Source: a virus
Length of the DNA: 23,792 nt
Virus record (IMG/VR): IMGVR_UViG_3300043772_000259
Span: 1-23,792 of that record
Direction: 5' to 3' (one strand)
Positions 12,395 through 20,981 of the stretch are shown piece by piece (positions within the stretch are counted from its first letter, which is position 1; every line of letters starts with the position of its first letter). The translations under genes were made by a program, and so were the position numbers. A model generated the notes under the pieces. The model made no database searches. It saw only the letters and a program-made list of their open reading frames with translations, and had not been told where the DNA came from.

Positions 12395-13032
12395 AAGTAA
12401 ATAATTATCCAGTTAAGACACCTGAAGCAGGTGATAAACTATTTGGAAGCGATTCAAGTGGTGATCAAGTTCAGTTTGACATGACTAATGTAAGTAATAA
12501 TGTATTTACTTATGAAATAGGTGAGTATGTTGAGGATGAAGGTGGAGTTATCTTTCATAGATATATTGATGACAATGTTCAATATTATTTAGTTGTCGAT
12601 ACAGCTAATTTGAGCACAGGGTCAGCATGGAGTAATGTTATTTCGCCATTAATTGGTTCAACTGCTCAAAGTACTTGGGATGGATTAAGTAATTCAAATG
12701 CAATAGTTAGTCAATCAGGATTTACAAGTGGAGCTGCTAAGTTATGTTTGGATTCAACAAATAATAGTAAATCAGATTGGTATTTGCCTTCTATGGATGA
12801 ATTAAGTTTAATTTCAAAAAGTAGATTTAACTTAAATATAACTTTATCAGGAAATTCTTCTTTTGGTTCAATAACTGGTGCTTCACAAATTTCAAATAAT
12901 ATATATTGGAGTAGTACTGAATCTACTAGTCCTGGAAATGCCTATCAATATGGATTTAATAGTGATTATATGTTTGAAAATGGTAAATCTGGTTCTTTTT
13001 ACGTTCGCGCAGTAAGAAAATTTAGCATATAA
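12391..13032 (+). CDS. DUF1566/C-type-lectin-like virion protein, 213 aa
   Basis: Residues 1-31 (VNNYPVKTPEAGDKLFGSDS) resemble an N-terminal tail-attachment segment. The C-terminal half has a DUF1566/Lcl_C pattern: DWYLPSMDEL (129-138), IYWSSTES (171-178), then a variable-looking NAYQYGFNSDYMFENGKSGS and YVRAVRKF (204-211). This is the formylglycine-enzyme/C-type-lectin fold of many phage receptor-binding proteins and of diversity-generating retroelement targets. No reverse transcriptase or template repeat is visible here. Likely an adsorption or cell-surface-binding protein in the lysis-adsorption operon. Confidence 0.82.
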   Translation: MKVNNYPVKTPEAGDKLFGSDSSGDQVQFDMTNVSNNVFTYEIGEYVEDEGGVIFHRYIDDNVQYYLVVDTANLSTGSAWSNVISPLIGSTAQSTWDGLSNSNAIVSQSGFTSGAAKLCLDSTNNSKSDWYLPSMDELSLISKSRFNLNITLSGNSSFGSITGASQISNNIYWSSTESTSPGNAYQYGFNSDYMFENGKSGSFYVRAVRKFSI

Positions 13033-13048
13033 TTGCTATATTTGCAAT
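13032..13048 (+). promoter_or_regulatory. Promoter -7 box TATATTTG inside ATTGC/GCAAT inverted repeat
   Basis: TATATTTG (13037-13044) lies within ATTGC...GCAAT (13032-13036, 13044-13048) in the 31-bp gap before the pre-terminase genes. This resembles the palindrome over the groEL promoter (GCAAATATTTGC) and may share a regulator. No clear -33 TTG. The leader ends TTTAATAAA-ATG. Confidence 0.6.
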
Positions 13049-13063
13049 ATAAAATTTAATAAA

Positions 13064-13300
13064 ATGAAAAAAATTGAACAAGATGAACTGTCTAAATTGA
13101 CAGAGCTAAACCGAAGTTTTAGAGATTTAAAATTTGAGGTTGCTGACATTGAGCTTTCATTCGAAAGACTTAAAAGCAAAAAGAAATCAACGTTATCTAA
13201 TTTAGAAATAGCTGCCCATGATTTAGCAAAGTATCAAGAAGAGATTGTTGCTAAGTATGGTGACATTACTATCAATCTACAGACAGGTGAATATAATTAG
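13064..13300 (+). CDS. Coiled-coil protein, 78 aa
   Basis: Residues 3-62 form one long amphipathic helix (LSKLTELNRSFRDLKFEVAD ... LSFERLKSKKKSTLSNLEI), likely a coiled coil, ending YGDITINLQTGEYN. Small coiled-coil proteins with the YGxxxINLxTGE end recur upstream of terminase genes in Bacteroidota phages as I recall them. First gene behind the 13037 promoter; its end overlaps the next gene. Function unknown. Confidence 0.82.
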   Translation: MKKIEQDELSKLTELNRSFRDLKFEVADIELSFERLKSKKKSTLSNLEIAAHDLAKYQEEIVAKYGDITINLQTGEYN

Positions 13301-13505
13301 AAAGATATCGGTTGGTCCTGACTATATGAAGTCAATGAACTACACTGTTGGTCAGGAAGTTCTTGATAAGAGTTATTCTATCTATCAAATTATAAGAAAT
13401 GAGGACGGAGTAAAGCTATATATAATTAAGGATGATGAGATTACTCTGTGGAAAGAGTTTTCAAATAATGTGCCTGTATCAATTGAATTTAATATAAATT
13501 TCTAA
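13287..13505 (+). CDS. Small conserved pre-terminase protein, GTG start, 72 aa
   Basis: The frame opens at 13245 but the family-like start is NIIRKISVGPDYMKSMNYTV, so I choose GTG 13287, which overlaps the upstream gene by 14 nt. ATG 13326 is an alternative that would lose the RKISVG strand. The rest is beta-rich with YSIYQIIRNEDGVKLYIIKD and LWKEFSNNVPVSIEFNINF, a pattern (WKxF...PxxIExNI.F) I recall from Bacteroidota phages. Function unknown. Its stop shares a base with the next ATG. Confidence 0.75.
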   Translation: MNIIRKISVGPDYMKSMNYTVGQEVLDKSYSIYQIIRNEDGVKLYIIKDDEITLWKEFSNNVPVSIEFNINF

Positions 13506-14065
13506 TGAAATCACCATACTGTTTTATCATCAAGCCAATTGATGGTAGGAGGTATGACAACATAAGAACTTACGGACAAACTGAGTTCATTGTAAGTGCC
13601 TCCCAAGAAGATCATACTGTATCAAATAGATTTGCAGAAGTAGTATCTGTTCCAATTTATTATAATGGGCCAATAGCACCTAAAGACATTGTGGTAGTGC
13701 ATCACAATGTTTTTAAGTTTTACTATGATATGCGAGGCAGACAGAAGAGTAGTTGGCATCATTTAAAGGATGACCTATTTATAGTTGAGCCTGAGCAAGT
13801 GTATCTATACTCCAAAGATAAAAACCTTTGGAGTGCACCATCTCCATTTGTTTTTATTAGACCTATTCCATCTGAGGATAAAATATTCAGCCCGATAAAT
13901 GGGCTTGAGGAGTTGTGGGGTGAATTGGTTTTTAAGAATGATGAATTGGATGAAGTAGAGGTTGGTGATATTGTATCATTTACTCCAGATAGTGAGTATG
14001 AGTTTAGAATTAATAACGAGATTATTTATAGAATGTATAATCGGAATATATGTCTAAAAAAATAG
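13505..14065 (+). CDS. Conserved phage protein with two GroES-like lobes, 186 aa
   Basis: Two similar halves can be seen. Residues 1-70 read FIIKPI ... RFAEVVSVP ... GPIAPKDIVVVHHNVF; residues 115-184 read FVFIRPIPSED ... ELWGELVFKNDELDEVEVGD ... FRINNEIIYRM. Both follow the GroES order: entry strand with Pro-Ile, a mobile-loop-sized stretch, a (G/A)EVV strand, a turn, then (G/K)DIV. It could be a second co-chaperonin (compare T4 gp31 in role) or a capsid-assembly factor of the same fold. It overlaps the next gene by 16 nt, just upstream of TerL. CDS sure; fold moderately supported; function inferred. Confidence 0.85.
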   Translation: MKSPYCFIIKPIDGRRYDNIRTYGQTEFIVSASQEDHTVSNRFAEVVSVPIYYNGPIAPKDIVVVHHNVFKFYYDMRGRQKSSWHHLKDDLFIVEPEQVYLYSKDKNLWSAPSPFVFIRPIPSEDKIFSPINGLEELWGELVFKNDELDEVEVGDIVSFTPDSEYEFRINNEIIYRMYNRNICLKK

Positions 14066-14319
14066 AAATACTTGAGGCCGCTAAGGTTGCAATTGATGAG
14101 TTAATAAAGGTATTAAAAGAACCTATTATTACTCGATCTGAGGATGATATATCTGCTGATAAGTTAAAGAATGCAGCGTCAGCTAAAAGATTAGCATTTG
14201 AGGATGCTTTGAATATGTTGCAAAAGATTGAGGAGGAGGAGAACAAAAGTAATAACATTGTAACTACAGTAACTGCTGGCACAGGAGGATTCGCAGAAGG
14301 AAGAGCTAAAAAGAAGTAA
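14050..14319 (+). CDS. Small helical protein upstream of TerL, candidate small terminase, 89 aa
   Basis: Predicted mostly helical: KKIEILEAAKVAIDELIKVL (3-22), then TRSEDDISADKLKNAASAKR (29-48) and a third helix to about 68 (LAFEDALNMLQKIEEEENK), then a glycine-rich basic tail (GTGGFAEGRAKKK). Position directly before TerL, size and helical make-up fit a small terminase subunit, but there is no clear helix-turn-helix, so this is positional inference. It could instead be an assembly helper. Confidence 0.8.
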   Translation: MSKKIEILEAAKVAIDELIKVLKEPIITRSEDDISADKLKNAASAKRLAFEDALNMLQKIEEEENKSNNIVTTVTAGTGGFAEGRAKKK

Positions 14320-14350
14320 CATTAAATACTTTTTGCAAAAGCATATATAA

Positions 14351-16570
14351 ATGGAAAATAATCTTTACAAAATACTTGATGATTATATTGCAAAAAATGT
14401 AATACTAACTAAGAACAGAAATAAATCTTGGGAGTATGGCTATGATCCAAAATATGATTTGGTAGTTATATCAAAGGATGGAACTATTGGCGAGATATAT
14501 GAGATTAATAGTGTAAAGATAGCTATACCATCAAAACCTGAAAAAATTGCAAGTTTCGATAATAAGTGGAAGCCACAAGAATATCCATCAGAACTGCAAA
14601 AGATAAAGACAATATTTGATTGGAATAGAAGAGATAATGCTTTTAAATCAAAGTATGTTGACTTAATTGAAGGTGAGTTTGACAAAAGGGAGAATGGTTA
14701 TTGGTTTATGAATAATAGTGTTCCTACTTATATAACAGGAACGCATTATATGTATTTGCAATGGACAAAGATTGATATTGGTCTACCTGACTTCCGAGAA
14801 TCAAATAGGATATTCTATATTTATTGGGAAGCATGCAAAGCTGACAATAGGTCATTTGGTATGTGTTACCTAAAGAACAGGCGTTCTGGATTCTCGTTTA
14901 TGTCTAGTTCTGAGATAAGTAATACAGGCACAATAGTTCGAGACTCAAGGATTGGTATACTATCAAAGACAGGATCTGATGCCAAGAAAATGTTTACTGA
15001 TAAAGTTGTTCCAATTGTAAGAAACTATCCATTTTTCTTCAAGCCAATTCAGGATGGTATGGACAATCCAAAGACTGAGTTAGCGTTTCGCGTTCCTGCT
15101 AGTAAGATTACTCGTAAGAATATGGATCAAGAGAATCAAGATGATATTGATGGACTTGATACAACAATTGACTGGAAGAACACAGCTGACAACAGTTATG
15201 ACGGTGAGAAGTTATTAATGCTTGTTCATGACGAAAGTGGTAAATGGGAGAAGCCTGAGAATATATTAAACAACTGGCGAGTAACAAAGACATGTCTTAG
15301 ATTAGGTAGTAAGATAGTTGGTAAGTGTATGATGGGTTCTACATCAAATGCATTGTCAAAGGGTGGAGAGAACTTTAAGAAGTTATATAACGATAGCAAT
15401 CCAACATCAAAGTCTGCCAATGGACAAACTAAAAGTGGATTATATTCTTTATTTATACCAATGGAGTGGAATATTGAGGGGTATATAGATGAATATGGTT
15501 GGCCTGTATTTGAAGATCCTGAGAAATCAGTAAAGGGTATTGATGGAGAGATGATATCTCAAGGAGTTATTACTTGGTGGAATAATGAGGTTGCTGCATT
15601 GAAAAGTGACTCAGATGCATTGAATGAATTTTACCGACAGTTTCCAAGGACTGAATCACATGCATTTAGGGATGAATCAAAACAGTCAGTATTTAACTTG
15701 ACAAAGATATACCAACAGATTGACTACAATGATTCGTTGATTAAGGATCACGTTTTAACAAGAGGTTATTTCCATTGGAAGAATGGTAAGTTAGATAGTG
15801 AGGTAGTCTGGACACCTGATAAGAATGGTAGATTTTTAGTATCTTGGATTCCAAATCAGCAACTGAGAAATAGAGTTATAACAAGAGGTGGGAAAAAGTA
15901 TCCTGGTAATGAGCACATGGGTGCTTTTGGATGTGACCCTTATGACATATCAGGAGTTGTTGGTGGAGGAGGTTCGAATGGTGCGTTACATGGTATGACT
16001 AAGTTTCATATGGAGGAAGCACCAACGAATGAGTTCTTTTTAGAATATATAGCAAGACCTCAGACTGCTGAGATATTTTTTGAAGATGTTTTAATGGCTT
16101 GTATTTTTTATGGTATGCCATTATTAGCTGAGAACAATAAGGCTAGGTTGTTGTATCATTTTAAGAACAGAGGATATAGGGCTTACTCAATGAATAGACC
16201 TGACAAGCATAAGACAAAGCTGTCTAAGACTGAGATAGAGATAGGTGGTATACCTAACTCATCTGAAGACGTAAGGCAGGCACATGCGTCAGCAATTGAG
16301 ACATATATTGAGGAGTATGTGGGTCTTGATACTGAGGGAACTTATAGAGATCCTGACTGTATGGGATCTATGTATTTTACAAAGACTTTAGAAGATTGGG
16401 CTAGATTTGATCCAAATAATAGAACAAAACATGATGCTTCTATTAGCTCAGGTCTAGCTATAATGGCTACACGTAAGCATTTATTTGAAACAGAGAAAAA
16501 AGAATCGAAAATAAGTATTAAATTTGTAAAATACGACAATCGTGGAATTAGAAGCGAAATACTAAAATAA
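14351..16570 (+). CDS. terL: Terminase large subunit (packaging ATPase-nuclease), 739 aa
   Basis: Drives DNA into the prohead and cuts it. The ATPase half has a deviant Walker A at CYLKNRRSGFS (172-182), Walker B LLMLVHDE (288-295, with Asp294-Glu295) and coupling motif MMGST (327-331). The nuclease half shows the three metal-binding acidic residues: Asp529 (GCDPYD), Glu594 (LLAENN) and Asp695 (KHDAS). An N-terminal ~150-residue extension makes it longer than many TerL and fits crAss-like versions. FYRQFPRTESHAFRDES (427-443) is typical of phage TerL. Stop and next ATG share a base (TAATG). Confidence 0.95.
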   Translation: MENNLYKILDDYIAKNVILTKNRNKSWEYGYDPKYDLVVISKDGTIGEIYEINSVKIAIPSKPEKIASFDNKWKPQEYPSELQKIKTIFDWNRRDNAFKSKYVDLIEGEFDKRENGYWFMNNSVPTYITGTHYMYLQWTKIDIGLPDFRESNRIFYIYWEACKADNRSFGMCYLKNRRSGFSFMSSSEISNTGTIVRDSRIGILSKTGSDAKKMFTDKVVPIVRNYPFFFKPIQDGMDNPKTELAFRVPASKITRKNMDQENQDDIDGLDTTIDWKNTADNSYDGEKLLMLVHDESGKWEKPENILNNWRVTKTCLRLGSKIVGKCMMGSTSNALSKGGENFKKLYNDSNPTSKSANGQTKSGLYSLFIPMEWNIEGYIDEYGWPVFEDPEKSVKGIDGEMISQGVITWWNNEVAALKSDSDALNEFYRQFPRTESHAFRDESKQSVFNLTKIYQQIDYNDSLIKDHVLTRGYFHWKNGKLDSEVVWTPDKNGRFLVSWIPNQQLRNRVITRGGKKYPGNEHMGAFGCDPYDISGVVGGGGSNGALHGMTKFHMEEAPTNEFFLEYIARPQTAEIFFEDVLMACIFYGMPLLAENNKARLLYHFKNRGYRAYSMNRPDKHKTKLSKTEIEIGGIPNSSEDVRQAHASAIETYIEEYVGLDTEGTYRDPDCMGSMYFTKTLEDWARFDPNNRTKHDASISSGLAIMATRKHLFETEKKESKISIKFVKYDNRGIRSEILK

Positions 16571-18999
16571 TGGAGAAATTATCAGTTGTAATTTATCAAT
16601 CACCATTTCCAAATCAAATGGCTAGTGACGAGGAAAAGTCAACTACCGAGTATGGATTAAAGGTAGCCAAGTCTATTGAGGGTGAGTGGTTTAAACGTAA
16701 AGCAAATACATGTCGGTTCTATGATCAATGGGGTGAATTCCATCGTTTAAGATTATACGCAAGAGGTGAACAACCTGTACAAAAATATAAGGATGAGTTA
16801 TCAGTAAATGGAGATATGTCTATGTTAAATTTAGACTGGACTCCAATTCCTATTATACCTAAGTTTGTTGATATTGTTGTCAACGGAATGAATGATAGGC
16901 TTTTTACAATTAAAGCTGAATCTCAAGATGTTATGTCTGCTGAAAAGAAAAACATATTTCAAGATATGATTGAGGCTGACATGATAGCTAAAGATTTCTT
17001 ACAGATGACAAAAGATCAATTTGGTATTGATGCCTTTAATGTTAATCCTGATGAGTTGCCTGAGAATGATGAAGAGCTTTCATTATATATGCAGTTAAAA
17101 TATAAACCTTCTATAGAGATTGCTGAGGAGGTTGCTATTGACACTATTCTTAAAATGAATGAATACTCAAAAATAAAGAAGTTAATCGATTATGATTTAA
17201 CTGTTTTGGGTAAGGCTGTTGCAAGACATACATTTTTAGTTAACGATGGATTAAAAGTTGATTATGTAGATCCTGCAAACTTCATTCATAGCTACACTGA
17301 ATTGAATGACTTTTCAGATTGCTATTACTTTGGTGAGGTTAAGCAAGTTCATTATACTGAACTTTTAAAAATTAATCCAAACTTAACTGACGATCAATTA
17401 AAAGAAATACGTAATGCTTCATCTGCTTGGTATGACTACTTTCCTATTATTAGAAACTATCAAGATGATGCATTCTTAAATGAGGTTGTAACATTACTTT
17501 ATTTAAACTATAAAACCACTAAAAGATTTGTTTGGAAGAAGAAAATTCTTGAGAATGGTGGTGAGCGAGTTATCAGAAAGAATGATACATTCAATCCTCC
17601 TGTTGAGGAAGGAATGATGTTTGAAAAAGTTGAGACAGTTCGTGATGTATGGTATGAAGGTATATTGGTAGGTGGTTCTAATATTATGCTGAAGTGGGAC
17701 ATGATGAAGAACATGGTTAGACCTAAGTCAGCTACACAAAGAGCACTTCCTAACTATGTAATGTTCGCACCTAGAATGTATAAAGGAAATACTGAGTCAT
17801 TAGTAAGACGTATGATTCCTTTTGCTGATCAGATACAATTGACTCACTTAAAGTTACAGCAAGTAATGAATAGAGTAGTTCCTGATGGGGTGTTTATTGA
17901 CGCTGATGGTATCAATGAAGTTGACCTAGGAACTGGAGCAGCATACAATCCAGAGGACGCTTTAAAACTATATTTTCAGACTGGTAGTGTTATTGGTAGA
18001 AGTTACACGCAAGATGGTGAGTTTAATAATGCTAGAGTTCCTATACAAGAGTTGAATTCAAATAGTGGTCAATCAAAAATGGCTGCATTGATAGGTAACT
18101 ATAATCACTATCTAAATATGATACGTGATGTGACTGGTATTAATGAGGTAAGGGATGGGTCTACACCTAGTCCTGACGCTTTGGTTGGAGTTCAGAAGCT
18201 AGCTGCATTGAATTCAAATACAGCTACTAGACATATATTAGAAGGTGGTTTAAATATAACAAAAAGATTAGCTGAATGTCTATCTATAAGAGTTGCTGAT
18301 ATATTAGAGTACTCTGACTTTGCTGAAGAGTTTGCAATGCAGATTGGTAAATATAATGTTGCGATACTTAATGACATAAAGGATCTTTATTTGCATGACT
18401 TTGGTATCTTTATCGAGTTAGCTCCAGATGAAGAACAAAAACAAATGCTTGAGGCAAATATTCAAGTTTCATTACAACAACAGACAATCGACTTAGAGGA
18501 TGCTATTGATATTAGAATGATTAACAATATTAAGTTAGCAAATGAGTTATTAAAGTTGAAGAGAAGAAAGAGAATGGAGCAGAAGCAGAAAGAACAAGAA
18601 ATGCAGTTCCAAATGCAAATGCAAAGTAACATTCAATCTCAACAAGCTGCTGCTGAATCTAAAGCTCAATTGATTCAACTTGAAGCTCAGTCTAAGATTC
18701 AGTTAAGAGAGGCTGAGATGAATTTTGCTGTTCAACAAATGCAAGCTGAAGCAGCTATTAAAGCTCAATTAATGGATCAAGAATTCCAATACAATATGCA
18801 GTTAAAGGGTATTGAGACGGATAACTTAATGAAGCGAGAAGAGAAAAAAGAAGAAGCTAAAGATAAGCGAGTTGATCTTCAAGCAACAAGACAATCTGAA
18901 TTAATTAATCAAAGAAAGAATAACTTACCACCATTGAACTTCGAATCGAGTGAAGATTCTTTGGATGGCTTCGATTTAGAATCATTTAGTCCTAAATAG
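16570..18999 (+). CDS. Portal protein, crAss-like, 809 aa
   Basis: Forms the dodecameric DNA channel at the capsid vertex. The core has MIPFADQIQLTHLKLQQVMN, LNMIRDVTGINEVRDGSTPS, VGVQKLAALNSNTATRH and NITKRLAECLSIRVADI, the order and wording I associate with crAss-like portals. Residues about 640-790 are a long Gln/Glu/Lys-rich helical tail (MQFQMQMQSNIQSQQAAAES ...), probably coiled coil and internal. The end is acidic (FESSEDSLDGFDLESFSPK). The length is typical of this portal group and well over the ~500-550 aa of many podoviruses. Its stop overlaps the GTG of the next gene. Confidence 0.92.
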   Translation: MEKLSVVIYQSPFPNQMASDEEKSTTEYGLKVAKSIEGEWFKRKANTCRFYDQWGEFHRLRLYARGEQPVQKYKDELSVNGDMSMLNLDWTPIPIIPKFVDIVVNGMNDRLFTIKAESQDVMSAEKKNIFQDMIEADMIAKDFLQMTKDQFGIDAFNVNPDELPENDEELSLYMQLKYKPSIEIAEEVAIDTILKMNEYSKIKKLIDYDLTVLGKAVARHTFLVNDGLKVDYVDPANFIHSYTELNDFSDCYYFGEVKQVHYTELLKINPNLTDDQLKEIRNASSAWYDYFPIIRNYQDDAFLNEVVTLLYLNYKTTKRFVWKKKILENGGERVIRKNDTFNPPVEEGMMFEKVETVRDVWYEGILVGGSNIMLKWDMMKNMVRPKSATQRALPNYVMFAPRMYKGNTESLVRRMIPFADQIQLTHLKLQQVMNRVVPDGVFIDADGINEVDLGTGAAYNPEDALKLYFQTGSVIGRSYTQDGEFNNARVPIQELNSNSGQSKMAALIGNYNHYLNMIRDVTGINEVRDGSTPSPDALVGVQKLAALNSNTATRHILEGGLNITKRLAECLSIRVADILEYSDFAEEFAMQIGKYNVAILNDIKDLYLHDFGIFIELAPDEEQKQMLEANIQVSLQQQTIDLEDAIDIRMINNIKLANELLKLKRRKRMEQKQKEQEMQFQMQMQSNIQSQQAAAESKAQLIQLEAQSKIQLREAEMNFAVQQMQAEAAIKAQLMDQEFQYNMQLKGIETDNLMKREEKKEEAKDKRVDLQATRQSELINQRKNNLPPLNFESSEDSLDGFDLESFSPK

Positions 19000-19640
19000 T
19001 GGCATATATAGAACATAATTTTTTTCCTTTGAAGGTATTCGTTAGAAATGAGTACATGTATCAATTTAAAAAAGGGTATGGTGAATTTACAGAAGGCGTA
19101 ATTATATCGGTAAGATGTATGCCAGGTCAAGCTGCATTATTTCAAGTTTTACTTGAGAATGGTGTTATGAGAGATAAGTTACCTAGCCATGCGTTACTAA
19201 CTGAACCAGAGTTACCAAATCCCGATCTACCTTTCCATTACTTACAGATATGGAACTGTTTTAGCTATCGTTTTACATTGACACAACTTTCTTATGTGTA
19301 TGATACAAATGTTGATGTATATATGAAAGATAGGCAGTGGCACAAAGGAACTTATTACGCTACAATAAATTGGGGGTCTAACGATATAAATACTGATATT
19401 ACATTGGCTGAAGATCCACTAGAGCACAAATCACATCATATAATATTACTTGATAACGGTCAGATAGCCTTACAGCCAAACAATAGAGTACGTTGGTATG
19501 AGCCTTCATTTGTTACAAAAGAGTTTCCATCTAAGCCTGACTACTTGGTTAATAACGCTTGGTTTAACTGCGAAGGGTTTGATAAGTGGCATACTGAAGA
19601 TTCAGACGCTATGTTTTATGACAACATAGACCTAGATTAA
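18999..19640 (+). CDS. Conserved phage structural-region protein, GTG start, 213 aa
   Basis: GTG at 18999 overlaps the portal stop (TAGTG) and gives MAYIEHNFFPLKVFVRNEYM. Distinctive stretches are VISVRCMPGQAALFQVLLEN, DITLAEDPLEHKSHHIILLD and NRVRWYEPSFVTKEFPSKPD. The latter two recall a protein repeatedly found between portal and scaffold/capsid genes in Bacteroidota phages; I know no assigned function. Trp/Tyr-rich beta make-up and position suggest a head-completion or connector component (inference). The last gene before a regulatory gap. Confidence 0.9.
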   Translation: MAYIEHNFFPLKVFVRNEYMYQFKKGYGEFTEGVIISVRCMPGQAALFQVLLENGVMRDKLPSHALLTEPELPNPDLPFHYLQIWNCFSYRFTLTQLSYVYDTNVDVYMKDRQWHKGTYYATINWGSNDINTDITLAEDPLEHKSHHIILLDNGQIALQPNNRVRWYEPSFVTKEFPSKPDYLVNNAWFNCEGFDKWHTEDSDAMFYDNIDLD

Positions 19641-19741
19641 TCGGATTTTTACCGATTATTTACTTGCCAAATTGCATGAATTTTTCCAGATTTGGCAACT
19701 GAGAAACAGCCAAAACATCAAAAAAAATCTTTATTTTGGCT
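19638..19741. repeat. Three successive inverted repeats downstream of the portal operon
   Basis: TAATCGG/CCGATTA (19638-19644, 19652-19658) starts on the stop codon and could act as a weak terminator, though no T-run follows. TTGCCAAAT/ATTTGGCAA (19664-19672, 19690-19698) and AGCCAAAA/TTTTGGCT (19708-19715, 19734-19741) follow, with A- and T-rich loops. The last two share a GCCAAA/TTTGGC core, suggesting related binding sites or stacked mRNA-end structures. Confidence 0.55.
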
Positions 19742-19743
19742 CA

Positions 19744-19800
19744 TGCATAATATATTAGCTATATTGCCTAAAATTATATGCTTTTGCATAATATATTAGC
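19744..19800 (+). repeat. 16-bp direct repeat TGCATAATATATTAGC
   Basis: Exact copies at 19744-19759 and 19785-19800, 41 bp apart (about four helix turns). They lie upstream of the scaffold-capsid promoter, placed like activator or repressor sites on the same helix face. Confidence 0.65.
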
Positions 19801-19837
19801 CATTATTAGCAGTTTATACGTAATAAAATATAATTAT

Positions 19838-19845
19838 TATATTTG
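19838..19845 (+). promoter_or_regulatory. Promoter -7 box TATATTTG for scaffold-capsid unit
   Basis: TATATTTG 21 nt before the ATG at 19867, leader ending TTTAATAAA-ATG as before groEL and the 13064 gene. No TTG lies at the -33 position, so an activator at the upstream direct repeats may be needed. Confidence 0.6.
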
Positions 19846-19866
19846 TAAAAAAATAAATTTAATAAA

Positions 19867-20976
19867 ATGGAAGGAGAATTTAAAGTAAGAGCAGTTGAGT
19901 TCGAGGAGAAGTCAGTTGCAGAGATAGAACAGCAATTGTTGGACGAACATGCTGAAGAAACAGGACAAGTTCAAGATGAGCCACCTGTTGATAAAGTTGA
20001 TGTTAGTGCACCAATAGATACACCAGTTGAACCTCAAGAGATTGAGATAGACGACAACAAAGTTCTTTCATATATTGGAAAAAGATATAACAAAGAGATT
20101 AGCAATCTTGACGAGTTGTTTGAGCAAAGATCAAGCAATGATGATTTAGATCCAGAGGTTGCTACCTATTTGAAATATAAAAAAGAAACTGGTCGTGGTA
20201 TCGAGGACTTTATTCAATTAAATAAAGACTATGATTCTATGGATCAGGACCAATTGCTATTTGAATATCGCAAGAACAAAGATAGAGATCTTGATATTGA
20301 TGATATTAAATTCGATCTTGATACTCAGTTTGGATATGATCCAGACTTTGATGACGAGAAAGAGATTAAGAAAAAGCAGTTGGCTAAGAAAAAAGAACTC
20401 ACTAAAGCTAAGGAGTACTTTAACGGATTAAAAGAACAGTATAAAGTTCCTCTTGAGTCAAGAGAATCTTTTGTTCCGCAAGAAGAAAAAGAAACTTACG
20501 AAGCTTACAAGAGTTATAAACAAGCTACGACTCAAGCGGAGGAGGAGCAAGCAAAAAGGTCAAAGTATTTCGCTGACAAAACTTCTGAGTTATTCTCTGA
20601 AAAGTTCGAAGGTTTCGGATTTAGTTTGGATGAGAATAAGAAATTAGTTTATAAACCATCTGAAGCACCTGACCTACTAAAAGAGCAATCTAATCTTCAG
20701 AACTTTGTATCAAAGTTTTTAAATGATGAAGGTTATCTTAAGGACGCTGAATCTTTCCATCGTGCTATTGCAGTGGCTTCGAACCCAGAGAAGTTTGCCA
20801 AGTTCTTTTATGAGAAAGGAATGGCAGATGCGGTTGACAATGTGGCTAAAGAGTCAAAAAATATTGATATGACTCGACAAGCTACACAAGTTACACCAGC
20901 TCCAGGTTTCAAAGTTACAGCTATAGATGATGATCGTGGCAACAGATTAGTAATTAGAAACAAAAACAAAAATTAG
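19867..20976 (+). CDS. Probable scaffold protein, 369 aa
   Basis: Acidic, helix-rich and Glu/Asp/Lys-dominated, directly upstream of the capsid gene, the usual place for a scaffold. The N-terminus (about 1-65) is acidic and proline-containing (DEPPVDKVDVSAPIDTPVEP), with a charged coiled-coil at about 165-260 (IKKKQLAKKKELTKAKEYFN ... TTQAEEEQAKRSKYFADK). The C-terminal 30 residues (APGFKVTAIDDDRGNRLVIR) may bind capsid. No protease motif is visible. It is 5 nt from the MCP ATG. Function inferred from position and composition. Confidence 0.85.
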   Translation: MEGEFKVRAVEFEEKSVAEIEQQLLDEHAEETGQVQDEPPVDKVDVSAPIDTPVEPQEIEIDDNKVLSYIGKRYNKEISNLDELFEQRSSNDDLDPEVATYLKYKKETGRGIEDFIQLNKDYDSMDQDQLLFEYRKNKDRDLDIDDIKFDLDTQFGYDPDFDDEKEIKKKQLAKKKELTKAKEYFNGLKEQYKVPLESRESFVPQEEKETYEAYKSYKQATTQAEEEQAKRSKYFADKTSELFSEKFEGFGFSLDENKKLVYKPSEAPDLLKEQSNLQNFVSKFLNDEGYLKDAESFHRAIAVASNPEKFAKFFYEKGMADAVDNVAKESKNIDMTRQATQVTPAPGFKVTAIDDDRGNRLVIRNKNKN

Positions 20977-20981
20977 AAAAA

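Noticed and set aside
14326-14340. Promoter-like TACTTTTTGC before terL
   Set aside because: The spacing inside the -7 box is one base too long and there is no -33; terL is probably read from the 13037 promoter. The TTTTGCAAAA palindrome is mentioned only as a possible site.
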